Assembly (NCBI GenBank): GCA_035405645.1
Contig: DAONJL010000001.1
Span: 81,786 to 145,785 of the forward strand
Origin: DAONJL01 sp035405645 [NCBI: bacterium]
Lineage (GTDB): Bacteria > JAGOBX01 > DAONJL01
Direction: 5' to 3'
Length of the DNA: 64,000 nt
Part shown: piece by piece, positions 8,817 to 17,405 of the stretch
How positions within the stretch are numbered: the first letter of the stretch is position 1
How the letters are laid out: every line of letters begins with the position of its first letter
Program-made: the position numbers and the translations under genes
Notes under the pieces: model-generated
What the model was told of the DNA's origin: nothing
The model's input: only the letters and a program-made list of their open reading frames with translations
Database searches by the model: none

Positions 8817-10472
8817 TTAACCCTTTTTTTCACGAACTTTATCTTTTATTCTTTTGATATGACCTCGACCAAGACCTTTTACTTCACAACCTAACTCAAA
8901 ATATCGCTCAATTTTTTTATCATCGAGAATACAAAAGCAATCAATAATTGCACAGGGTTTACCAACTGCTTTAACTACTTCATCTGGGTCTAAATTTAAA
9001 AATTGTTTATGCCGAACAGCAAAAATAATTGCTTCTGCATCTTTCATTGCTGCAAACATATCTTTTTCTAATCTTAAATTTTTTAATTTTTCCTGGCGAT
9101 GAAAATATTTCTTTTTGCTATAACCTGGATATGGATATGTATCCTGTTCTTCTAATTCCCACCAATGTTCTAAATATGGGTCAAATACTTTTATATCAGC
9201 ACCCATTTCTGTTAATTTTCTTACAACAATTTCAACTCCGCTATAACGAGTATCACCTACATCTTCTCTATATGATGCACCTAATACTAATACTTCAGCA
9301 GCAGCAATTAGTTTTCCCATATTTCGTAATGCATCACGAACTAATTCAGCGACATGGAGTCCACGAGTATCATTTATATCTATTGCAACAGGCGTAATTT
9401 TAAATATATCATCATTCCAGCCAAGAATATGTTTATAAGCCCACACACCAAGCCCACCATCTTTTGGTAGACAATAACCACCAATACCTGGACCTGGAAA
9501 AATTATATTTGAATGAGTTGGTCTCATTTTTATTGCATCTATTACTTTCTTTAAATCTACTCCATTTCGTTCTGCAAATAATGACCATTCATCAAGAAAA
9601 GCAAGTATTGTTGCGCGATAACTATTTTCTACTATCTTTGCTGTTTCTGATTCTATTGGTTTATCTAATACTGTTAATGGATAATCTTTTGTATTTAATA
9701 CTTCATTTAAAAATTTTACTACTTTATCTTTTGCTTCTTCATTTATACCACTGCAAACACGCCAGAAATCACGGATAGAAGCAACATAATTACGACCTGG
9801 CATTACACGCTCATAACTATGTGCTAATAATGGTTCACTACTTATTCCTCTTCTTTCAAATATTTTTTTCATTATTGGATAAGCAATTTGTTCTGTTGTG
9901 CCTGGTGCAACTGTTGTCTCTATTAATACTAATGCATTTGCTGGTATTTTTTCTGCTATTATTGCAATTGCATTTTCAAGCGCTGCCATATCAACTTCGC
10001 CATTCAATACATTACCAAGTGCATTTTTTAAATAGTCACATTGCACATCAACAACAACAACATCTGCAAATTCAAGTGCATCATAAGTATATGTTGCTAT
10101 TAATGTTTTTTTCTTTAAAACACATCTTGAAATTATTTCATCAACTTCAGGGTCTTCTGCTTTTACTGGTGAAATGCCTTGATTTAATAATGGTATTTTC
10201 CAATAACTTCGTTTACTTGGTCTTTGCATTCCTATCACAAATTTTGTTGGCTCTTTTTTTTCATTTTCTGTATCAGCAACAATAGCAGCCATCACAGCAC
10301 CAACAAATCCAAGCCCAACTACAACCACAATTTCTTTATTTTCTTTTCTTTTCTCTGCCACAATCTTTTTTAATCTTTCATACTCCTTTTTATAATCTTC
10401 TTTCGTTGGTAATTGATATTTTGTACCATCTGGACTTATTGAATATTCTTTTACTTCTTCTGCCATAATCAT
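8817..10472 (-). CDS. UDP-sugar 6-dehydrogenase family protein
   Basis: About 551 residues. After a 45-residue charged leader comes the NAD-binding Rossmann motif VVGLGFVG, then ETTVAPGTTEQ, ERVMPGRN, the central helix region with ESETAKIVENSYRA, and the catalytic loop GIGGYCLPKDG with the cysteine at about 334; the C-terminal domain has VLGASYREDVGDTRYS and VFDPY. These are all family hallmarks of UDP-glucose, UDP-ManNAc and UDP-GlcNAc dehydrogenases, which oxidise C6 of a nucleotide sugar in two NAD-dependent steps. The substrate is not clear. I place the start at 10472 (or 10466) because AAAAGGAG lies just upstream. It is oddly the first gene of the acs operon, 2 bases before acsB, with no sugar genes around. 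Confidence 0.9.
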   Translation of the reverse strand: MIMAEEVKEYSISPDGTKYQLPTKEDYKKEYERLKKIVAEKRKENKEIVVVVGLGFVGAVMAAIVADTENEKKEPTKFVIGMQRPSKRSYWKIPLLNQGISPVKAEDPEVDEIISRCVLKKKTLIATYTYDALEFADVVVVDVQCDYLKNALGNVLNGEVDMAALENAIAIIAEKIPANALVLIETTVAPGTTEQIAYPIMKKIFERRGISSEPLLAHSYERVMPGRNYVASIRDFWRVCSGINEEAKDKVVKFLNEVLNTKDYPLTVLDKPIESETAKIVENSYRATILAFLDEWSLFAERNGVDLKKVIDAIKMRPTHSNIIFPGPGIGGYCLPKDGGLGVWAYKHILGWNDDIFKITPVAIDINDTRGLHVAELVRDALRNMGKLIAAAEVLVLGASYREDVGDTRYSGVEIVVRKLTEMGADIKVFDPYLEHWWELEEQDTYPYPGYSKKKYFHRQEKLKNLRLEKDMFAAMKDAEAIIFAVRHKQFLNLDPDEVVKAVGKPCAIIDCFCILDDKKIERYFELGCEVKGLGRGHIKRIKDKVREKKG

Positions 10473-10498
10473 TAAACTCCTTTTAAAAAATTTTTTAA

Positions 10499-10527
10499 AT
10501 TTTATCAAAAAAAATTTTTTTATGCAA
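10499..10527 (-). promoter_or_regulatory. Sigma-70-type promoter of the acs operon
   Basis: On the minus strand TTGCAT (10527-10522), 17 bases, TAAAAT (10504-10499), some 27 bases before the start at 10472, with AAAAGGAG between. It would drive the nucleotide-sugar dehydrogenase and everything down to lspA. Confidence 0.6.
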
Positions 10528-10566
10528 GCATTTTTGAAAAAAATTTAAAATATATATAATTTTTTA

Positions 10567-11220
10567 TTAAATATTATTCAATAATTTTTCCTTGCGTTCA
10601 TTTACATAATTCGAATTTATTTTATATTTTCTTGGATTTGGAATAATTGCAGTTAATAATGCACTTTGCTCTAATGTCAATTTTTTACTTGTTGTTTTAA
10701 AATAATATTGCGAAGCTGCTTCTGCACCATAAATTCCATCGCCCCATTCAATAACATTTAAATATAATTCAAGAATTCTATCTTTACTTAAAAAAATTTC
10801 AATTAATATTGTATAATATGCTTCGAGTGCTTTTCGCAAATAACTTCGTTCTGGCCATAAAAATAAATTTTTTGCTAATTGCTGTGTTATTGTGCTTGCG
10901 CCATATTTTATCTTCTTCTTTTTTTGATTCTTTTTTATTGCATTTTTTATTGCTTCAAAATCAAAACCATTATGCTCATAAAATTTTGCATCTTCTGCTC
11001 TGATGACTGTTCTTCGTAAATTATATGAAATATTCGTTAATGGCACCCATTTATATATTTTTTTATATCTTCGTTTTGCTGCCTTTGCCTGCTTTTCTCG
11101 TATCTTCATAAAATTTGTATTTTCTGGATTAATATATTTATATCTGATAACTTGAAGTGTTGTAAAACCAATTAATAAAACAAATATAATAACTATAAAT
11201 TTTATTAGTTTTTTTAACAT
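10567..11220 (-). CDS. mtgA: Monofunctional peptidoglycan glycosyltransferase (GT51)
   Basis: A 217-residue protein with one N-terminal membrane anchor (residues about 5-25) and a GT51 domain. The catalytic glutamate is E76 in RAEDAKFYEHNGFD; further hallmarks are GASTITQQLAKNLFL, KALEAYYTILIE and ELYLNVIEWGDGIYG. It polymerises lipid II into glycan strands on the outer face of the inner membrane. There is no transpeptidase domain, and the length fits MtgA rather than a penicillin-binding protein. It stands alone, with about 95 bases before the next operon's promoter and 117 bases without features on the other side. Confidence 0.95.
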   Translation of the reverse strand: MLKKLIKFIVIIFVLLIGFTTLQVIRYKYINPENTNFMKIREKQAKAAKRRYKKIYKWVPLTNISYNLRRTVIRAEDAKFYEHNGFDFEAIKNAIKKNQKKKKIKYGASTITQQLAKNLFLWPERSYLRKALEAYYTILIEIFLSKDRILELYLNVIEWGDGIYGAEAASQYYFKTTSKKLTLEQSALLTAIIPNPRKYKINSNYVNERKEKLLNNI

Positions 11221-11337
11221 AAATTTTTACTAATTAAATTTTTTAAACAAAATATAAATTAAATAAATTATCTTGTTTTTGCAAATAAATTTTTTTTGAA
11301 ATTAAATCCTGATTTGAGAAAAGAAATTTGTCAACTT

Positions 11338-11673
11338 TTATTGAATTCTATATTTTATAATTTTTATTTTTCCACTCCAATATTTTTCTTCAACCATAAT
11401 ACAATCAGCAATTATTATTTTATTATTTAGTTTTCGAAATTCATCACGATTATCACCAATTATCTCATAAGTCTTTTTAGAACGTGATTTCCAATTTACA
11501 ACTAAATAAATATAGTCTTCATCTGTTACATTTATTATTCCAGTTAATTGAACAATTTCTTTTGTTTCTTTTTCAGAAGAATTTCTTTCTTCTTTTTCTT
11601 TTGTTGATTGGAAAACAGCACAATTAAACACAAACAAAATAATAAGAAAAAATAAAAAATAAATCTTACGCAT
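11338..11673 (-). CDS. Small predicted lipoprotein of unknown function
   Basis: 111 residues from the ATG at 11673. The N-terminus is a lipoprotein signal (MRKIYFLFFLIILFVFNC, lipidated Cys18), followed by a charged linker rich in E, K and S and a small beta-rich domain (TGIINVTDEDYIYLVV ... GKIKIIKY). A start further upstream would place 13 residues in front of the signal and is less likely. The first 8 bases overlap the last codons of the adenosine deaminase gene (ATGCGTAA), so its translation is probably coupled to that gene. I recognise no family. Confidence 0.7.
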   Translation of the reverse strand: MRKIYFLFFLIILFVFNCAVFQSTKEKEERNSSEKETKEIVQLTGIINVTDEDYIYLVVNWKSRSKKTYEIIGDNRDEFRKLNNKIIIADCIMVEEKYWSGKIKIIKYRIQ

Positions 11674-12880
11674 CAGGATAAAATTCTTTTTGTATTTTAT
11701 CATAATAATCAATAATCTGACGGCAATATTTACGCTTTGTCATATAATCACCTGGGAAGAAACTTCTTTTAAAACCATAAATAATTATATCACGTAATTT
11801 TTTTAATGGTATATTAAAATTATCAACAGCCAATTTTATCTCTTTTGTTACTGTGGTATTTGACATTAACATATTATCAGTACATATTGTAACTGATAAG
11901 CCGTGTTCAAGCATCTTTTTAAATGTATGTTCTTTTATATCTTTTAAATTTGGATTTGTCTGTAAATTACTTGTTAAACATACCTCTATTGTTATTCTTC
12001 TATCTGCAATATAATTTGCTAAATCTCTTATATATTTTTGTTTATCTACTATTTTCTTACTCTCAATTTTATTTTCATCAAATAAATAAAAACCATGGCC
12101 TATTCTATCTGCTTTTAAATGCGTGATTGCCTGAAAAATTGATTCTGCTCCATACGCTTCACCTGCATGCACTGTCTTTTTTAAAAAATAATTATGACAT
12201 ATTTCGTATGCTGTTTTATGTGTGCCTGCTGGATAACCATTTTCCTGGCCTGCAAGGTCAAAACCAACAACTGGAATATCTGTTGTATTTAATAATTTTT
12301 CTGTTGCTTTTGCCAATTCTATTGATGCTAATGCAAATATCTCTTCCTGTGTCGAATATTTATGTACTTCAAATAATTTTCTATAATATTCAGACATCAT
12401 TGGCATAAACATTCGTAATGAACATACGATTATTCCATAATGAAATGGTGGTTCTTCATTATTCTTTATTTTTTCTGATGAATTATATTCTGTCTCTGCT
12501 CTTTTTAGACCTTTATTCACTGCTTCTAATATCTGTTCAAAACTTAAATTTTTGTTTATATGTAATTGTGGTGCAAAACGAACTTCAATATATCTTACTC
12601 CTTCATTTATATTGTCCCAGGCTAATTCATAAGCAACTCTTTCTAATGCTTCGGCTGTTTGTAATGTTGCTACTGTATAAATAAACCCCTGTAAATATTC
12701 AGCCAGACTATTATATCTATCTTTAAATACTAATTGTTTTAATCCATCAACTGTATAAGATGGTAATTGAACATTATTTTCTTTTGCTAATTCAATTAAT
12801 GTTGGTATTCTTAATGAACCATCTAAATGCAAATGCAAATCTGTTTTTGGTATCTTCTTAAGAAATTCTAATTTATACAT
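11666..12880 (-). CDS. Adenosine deaminase family protein
   Basis: 404 residues from the ATG at 12880, which has GGAGG eight bases upstream; the in-frame ATG five codons earlier overlaps that site. Metal-binding H16 and H18 are in DLHLHLDGSL, followed by the other zinc-enzyme motifs: GFDLAGQENG, VHAGE, RIGHGFYLF and the aspartate in ICTDN. It hydrolyses adenosine (or a related aminopurine) to inosine in purine salvage. It is somewhat longer than the roughly 330-350 residues usual for bacterial adenosine deaminases, mostly through inserts in the first half. The nucleoside-type ABC transporter at 42230 could supply substrate. Adenine deaminase or an N6-modified-adenosine deaminase remain possible. 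Confidence 0.87.
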   Translation of the reverse strand: MYKLEFLKKIPKTDLHLHLDGSLRIPTLIELAKENNVQLPSYTVDGLKQLVFKDRYNSLAEYLQGFIYTVATLQTAEALERVAYELAWDNINEGVRYIEVRFAPQLHINKNLSFEQILEAVNKGLKRAETEYNSSEKIKNNEEPPFHYGIIVCSLRMFMPMMSEYYRKLFEVHKYSTQEEIFALASIELAKATEKLLNTTDIPVVGFDLAGQENGYPAGTHKTAYEICHNYFLKKTVHAGEAYGAESIFQAITHLKADRIGHGFYLFDENKIESKKIVDKQKYIRDLANYIADRRITIEVCLTSNLQTNPNLKDIKEHTFKKMLEHGLSVTICTDNMLMSNTTVTKEIKLAVDNFNIPLKKLRDIIIYGFKRSFFPGDYMTKRKYCRQIIDYYDKIQKEFYPDA

Positions 12881-12908
12881 TCTTATCGCCTCCATAAATT
12901 TTTTTTAA

Positions 12909-12937
12909 AAAATAAAATATCATAATTATAATGTCAA
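12909..12937 (-). promoter_or_regulatory. Probable promoter of the adenosine deaminase operon
   Basis: Minus strand TTGACA (12937-12932), 17 bases, TATTTT (12914-12909). The -10 is weak. It is divergent from the promoter at 12965. Confidence 0.45.
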
Positions 12938-12964
12938 GTTTAAAAAATTTTTTTAATATTGATA

Positions 12965-12992
12965 TTGACAAAAACTTTTTTTAATATATAAT
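12965..12992 (+). promoter_or_regulatory. Strong sigma-70-type promoter abutting the start codon
   Basis: TTGACA (12965-12970), 16 bases, TATAAT (12987-12992). Transcription should begin near 12998-13000, so the mRNA would have no leader or one of only a few bases before the ATG at 13006. Confidence 0.7.
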
Positions 12993-13005
12993 AATTATGG
13001 GAGTT

Positions 13006-13986
13006 ATGAAAAAATTATTAATAATATTATTATTTATAATAATTATTATTTTAATTCTGTTTAAAATAAAAACACCAGATAATTTACCTGAAAAAATTGT
13101 GATAAAAAATGTTATCACTATTCCTTTAAAGTTAGAAAATAATTTACCTTTATTATATCCAAAAATTTCACATAATAATCAATATATAATTTATACTACT
13201 GCAACAAAAGATGGTTTATATTTATATGAAATTAAAACTAATCAATCAAAAAAAATTATTTCAGAAAAATTAGCAGATACTTTTTATGATTGGTCAATGG
13301 ATGATAATTTTATTGCTTATACAACATATATAGAAAAAGAAGATGGCTTATTTTATTATGTGATTAAAGTATATGATTTATCAGCAAACAAAAATGAAGA
13401 TATAAATGAACCCTGTCGGGAAATAACTAAACCAACCTGGTTAGTAAAATCAAAAAATGAAATGTTACTTTATTTTTTTGCTGATAATATTTTAAAAGAA
13501 AAAATATATAATGCAAAAAGCAAATTAGATTATAATAAAAAAAATGAAGAGCGAATTGTATTTCAAAAAGATATGAATATATGGTCACAAAAACTCGATA
13601 AAACTGATGTGCGAAGATTAAGTTTAAATGGGGGCTATAATCCTATTCTATCGCCTGACAAACAAAAAGTATTATTTCAAAATGGTGATGAAATTTTTTA
13701 TACTTTTGTAACAGGCGAAACAGAAGCAATAAAAATTGGTATTGGTCTTGAAGCAATCTGGACAAAAGATAGTAATAAAATTGTATTTATTAAAACAGAA
13801 GATGATGGGCATGATATTACTGCATCAGATATTTTTTATTATGATATAAACACAAAAAAAATTGAGCAATTAACAAATACAAAAGATAAAATCGAATTGC
13901 ATCCTTATCTATCGGCAGATAATAAAGAATTATATTATGTTGATTATAAAACTAATCAGTTGGAAAAATTCGAATTAAAATTATAA
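13006..13986 (+). CDS. TolB-like beta-propeller protein with N-terminal anchor
   Basis: 326 residues from the ATG at 13006; an ATG three codons earlier at 12997 lies at or before the expected transcription start. A signal or membrane anchor (residues 2-20) is followed by repeated blades of the WD40-like/TolB kind: YPKISHNNQYIIYTTATKDG, WSMDDNFIAYTTY, NPILSPDKQKVLFQNGDEIFY, IWTKDSNKIVFIKTEDDG, HPYLSADNKELYYVDY. It is therefore periplasmic or membrane-tethered. TolB itself works with Pal, but no tol genes are near, so a specific role is not assigned. The large secreted amidase fusion starts 16 bases after it and is probably in the same operon. Confidence 0.75.
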   Translation: MKKLLIILLFIIIIILILFKIKTPDNLPEKIVIKNVITIPLKLENNLPLLYPKISHNNQYIIYTTATKDGLYLYEIKTNQSKKIISEKLADTFYDWSMDDNFIAYTTYIEKEDGLFYYVIKVYDLSANKNEDINEPCREITKPTWLVKSKNEMLLYFFADNILKEKIYNAKSKLDYNKKNEERIVFQKDMNIWSQKLDKTDVRRLSLNGGYNPILSPDKQKVLFQNGDEIFYTFVTGETEAIKIGIGLEAIWTKDSNKIVFIKTEDDGHDITASDIFYYDINTKKIEQLTNTKDKIELHPYLSADNKELYYVDYKTNQLEKFELKL

Positions 13987-14002
13987 AAAGAGGTGATAAA
14001 AA

Positions 14003-17000
14003 ATGTTTAAAACAAAATTATTCCTTTTTATCTTTATCTTAATGTCTTCAACAATTATTATTAGTGCACCATTAACTGGAATTAAAATTTGCCTTGACCC
14101 GGGACACGGTGGCAATGCAGGACAAACATATAATGGCAATCCTGGTGACCCAGGTGCAATTGGTTTAAATGGCTTACGCGAAGCAGATGTAAATTTACAG
14201 GTTGCAACAGAATTAAAATCATTATTAGCCGGTGCTGGCGCTGATGTTTATATGACAAGAACTGATAATGTTTTTATTACTCTTGGTGGAAGAACAACTT
14301 ATGCAAATAATGCAAAAGTAGATAGATTTGTTTCAATTCATTTTAATGCGTCCTCATCAAGAAGTGCAAATTATTCAGGTGCACATGTCTATACCAGTGC
14401 AAGTCAAAATAGTATAGATTTAGCTTCTAAAACAATAATTGAAATTGAAAAAGCATTAAAATTGCCATTAGTAAGCACTAATTGTGGGGTGCGTGGTGTT
14501 CATAAAGATGACTTCTATGTTGTTAGAAATACAAATATGCCTGCTGAATTAACTGAAAGTTCTTTTATTTCTAATATTGATGAAGAAGCAAGATTAAGAA
14601 ATCCTGATTATGTTAAATCAATAGCACGAGCACATTATTTAGGTGTATTAGCACATTTTAATAAATCAGTGCCTGATGATATTCAACCACCAGTAATTGC
14701 ACATACTAAAGTAAATGATGTATTTGATAATGAAGATATAAATGTTGTTGCAACAGTAACTGATAATAAAGGAATTAAAAATGTTTATTTATATTACAGA
14801 AATATTAATGAATTAAATTTTGCAGTTATTGAAATGTCAAAAATAGCAGATAATCAATACTCTGCTGTTATTCCTGCTGCTTATACAAAAGTTGGTAAAT
14901 TAGAATATTATATTAAAGCAATTGATTCTTCTGCAACTGCTAATTCCGCTATTTTACCTGCTTCTGCACCTGCCTCTAATTTTATAATAAATATAAATGA
15001 AGTTCCTTCAACAGGTAAACTTGTTGGTATTATTTTTGACCTTGAAACTGACAAAAGATTAGAAGGTGTAAAATGCACTTTAACACCAGGCAATATTTCT
15101 TTTTTTACTTCAAGCACTGGTCTTTATACTTTTGATAAATTAAAAGCAGGTGATTATACTGTTACAGCAGAATATCAAGGCTATAAAACAGCATCAAGCA
15201 GTAAAACAGTTATTGCTGACCAAACAGTATGGAATTCAATAAAAATACAAAAAGAACAAAATAGATTTAAAGATAAAGTAATTATCAGTGAAATAATGTG
15301 GGCTGGTTATGAGTATGTTGAATTATACAATAGAACTGATGAAATTATCGATATTTCAAATTGGCAATTAGTTAATAGTTCAAATAAAATAATCAAAATA
15401 AATGATAATGCAAAGATATATCCAAAAAGTTATTATTTAATCGCTAAAAAAGGTGCATTAACTGATATAACGCCAAATGAAATTAAATCAATTTCATTAT
15501 TAAATACTATTGATACTTTAAAATTATATTCAGGAAATATTTCAGAAGATAATTTAGTTGATGCTGTTGTTTTTACTAATAAATGGCCTGCTGGTAATTC
15601 AAAAGACAAAGGTCATTCAATGGCTGTTAAAGATTTAACAAAAAGTAATGATACTGCTGATAATTGGTTTACATCAGACCAATTTTTTGGTGGTAGATAT
15701 GGCACACCTGGCTTTGATAATAATGCTGTTAAAACAGCAGCAACATCAGGCACAACAAGAAGTGCAAGTTCTACTTCTGGCACAAGTGGTTATAAAAATA
15801 CTTCAGCAATTATGGTAATTACCGGTCCAACAATTATTAATATTGGTTCAACTTATAAGTATAAAGCAGAAGTAATTTCAAAAACAGGCAAAGTATTAAA
15901 AACATTTGAATTTGACCATAAATTTGATTCAACTGATGATTTACAAATTGTTAAAACAACAACAATAACAGAAAACGGGCAAACTGAACAAGTAACTGGA
16001 ATTTTATCTGTTTCAGTAAGAGACTATGGTAAATTAGAAGCATATTTTAATAATCCAGCAACAGGTGATAAAATATTAGAAAACAAATTAGTTGAATTAA
16101 TAGCAAGTGCTAAATCAAGTATTGATGTTGCTATTTATTCATTAAAAAGTTGGAATGTTGTAAATGCACTTGTTAATGCTGCAAAAATAATAGGTGCACA
16201 AAATATAAGAATAGTTACAGAAGGTGAAGTATATAACGATAAATCTTCAAAAGAGTATTATTCAAAACTAAAAGAAGCAGGTATTAAAATTGTTCTTGAT
16301 TCTTCAAAAGCAAGTGAAACTACTTTAATGCATAATAAATTTGTTGTGATTGATGATAAAAAAGTTTTAACTGGTTCATATAATTTTAATTACTCTTCAG
16401 CAATGAACGATAATAACAATATTGTAATAATTGAATCAGTAAAAGTAGCAGAACAATTTAAGAAAGAATTTAATGAAATGTTTGTTTCAAAAAAATTTGG
16501 TGTCGAAAAAACAGACAATACCTTACATAGTTTTGCTATTTCAAGTAATAGTTCATCAAATTTAATTAACATAAATAAAGCATCAATTGAAGAACTTACA
16601 ACCTTACCATCAATTGGCACAACAACAGCAAAAAATATTGTCGATTATCGTAATGCTAATGGTTCATTTATTAAAATCGATGATATAAAAAATGTAAAAG
16701 GAATTGGTTCAACTACTTTTGATAAAATAAAAAATTTAATAACAGTAAATGATGGTAATGAAAAAGATGGCAGCACTGAAATAGAAATATATTTTTCACC
16801 ATCAGATAATTGTTTATATAATTTAAGAAAAGAATTAAATAAAGCAAAATCAGAAATTGTTTTTTGCGTGTTTGCTTTTACAGACCAGAACATTGCATCT
16901 GATTTAATAAGTGCAAAAAATCGCGGCGTATCTATAGCAGGTGTATTTGATTCCATACAAACTGAAAATTCATATTCAAAATTTGAAACATTAAAAAATG

Positions 17001-17395
17001 CTGGTTTAAATGTAATTAAATCAGTAAATTCAAAAGGCATTATGCATAATAAATTTGCTGTTATTGATAAATCTGTAGTTATAACTGGTTCGTTCAATTG
17101 GACTAATACTGCTAATTCTTCGAATGATGAAAATTTAATTATTATTCATTCACCTGAATTAGCACAAAAGTATTATGCTGAATATCAAAAAATAGTCGCA
17201 GCAAGTAAGATAAACATTAATATTGCAAGTAAAAATGATTTAATGAAATTACCAGGCATTGGTGAAACAACAGCACAAAAAATTATTGATTACCGCACAA
17301 AAAATGGTGCTTTTAAATCAATTGATGATATTAAAAATGTTACTGGTATCGGCACAACTACTTATAACAACATAAAAAATCTAATAACTGTATAA
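14003..17395 (+). CDS. Secreted amidase / lamin-tail / double PLD / double HhH fusion protein
   Basis: 1130 residues with a signal peptide (1-22). Domain order: N-acetylmuramoyl-L-alanine amidase of the Amidase_3 type (25-220; zinc ligands H35, E60, H113 and catalytic E185 present); Ig-like segment (about 230-330); carboxypeptidase-regulatory-like domain (335-415); lamin-tail domain (about 424-570); Thr/Ser-rich linker; phospholipase-D-like domain with one HKD motif at H777 (MHNKFVVIDDKKVLTGSYN); ComEA-type helix-hairpin-helix (about 853-915, TLPSIGTTTAKNIVDYR); second PLD with H1015 (MHNKFAVIDKSVVITGSFN); second helix-hairpin-helix (1071-1130). Single-HKD units pair to make one active site, so the two may form an intramolecular phosphodiesterase, and the HhH units suggest DNA binding. 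A surface nuclease/cell-wall hydrolase is the inference. A good ribosome-binding site (GAGGTGAT) precedes the start. Confidence 0.9.
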   Translation: MFKTKLFLFIFILMSSTIIISAPLTGIKICLDPGHGGNAGQTYNGNPGDPGAIGLNGLREADVNLQVATELKSLLAGAGADVYMTRTDNVFITLGGRTTYANNAKVDRFVSIHFNASSSRSANYSGAHVYTSASQNSIDLASKTIIEIEKALKLPLVSTNCGVRGVHKDDFYVVRNTNMPAELTESSFISNIDEEARLRNPDYVKSIARAHYLGVLAHFNKSVPDDIQPPVIAHTKVNDVFDNEDINVVATVTDNKGIKNVYLYYRNINELNFAVIEMSKIADNQYSAVIPAAYTKVGKLEYYIKAIDSSATANSAILPASAPASNFIININEVPSTGKLVGIIFDLETDKRLEGVKCTLTPGNISFFTSSTGLYTFDKLKAGDYTVTAEYQGYKTASSSKTVIADQTVWNSIKIQKEQNRFKDKVIISEIMWAGYEYVELYNRTDEIIDISNWQLVNSSNKIIKINDNAKIYPKSYYLIAKKGALTDITPNEIKSISLLNTIDTLKLYSGNISEDNLVDAVVFTNKWPAGNSKDKGHSMAVKDLTKSNDTADNWFTSDQFFGGRYGTPGFDNNAVKTAATSGTTRSASSTSGTSGYKNTSAIMVITGPTIINIGSTYKYKAEVISKTGKVLKTFEFDHKFDSTDDLQIVKTTTITENGQTEQVTGILSVSVRDYGKLEAYFNNPATGDKILENKLVELIASAKSSIDVAIYSLKSWNVVNALVNAAKIIGAQNIRIVTEGEVYNDKSSKEYYSKLKEAGIKIVLDSSKASETTLMHNKFVVIDDKKVLTGSYNFNYSSAMNDNNNIVIIESVKVAEQFKKEFNEMFVSKKFGVEKTDNTLHSFAISSNSSSNLININKASIEELTTLPSIGTTTAKNIVDYRNANGSFIKIDDIKNVKGIGSTTFDKIKNLITVNDGNEKDGSTEIEIYFSPSDNCLYNLRKELNKAKSEIVFCVFAFTDQNIASDLISAKNRGVSIAGVFDSIQTENSYSKFETLKNAGLNVIKSVNSKGIMHNKFAVIDKSVVITGSFNWTNTANSSNDENLIIIHSPELAQKYYAEYQKIVAASKININIASKNDLMKLPGIGETTAQKIIDYRTKNGAFKSIDDIKNVTGIGTTTYNNIKNLITV

Positions 17396-17405
17396 ATTTT
17401 TTTGA

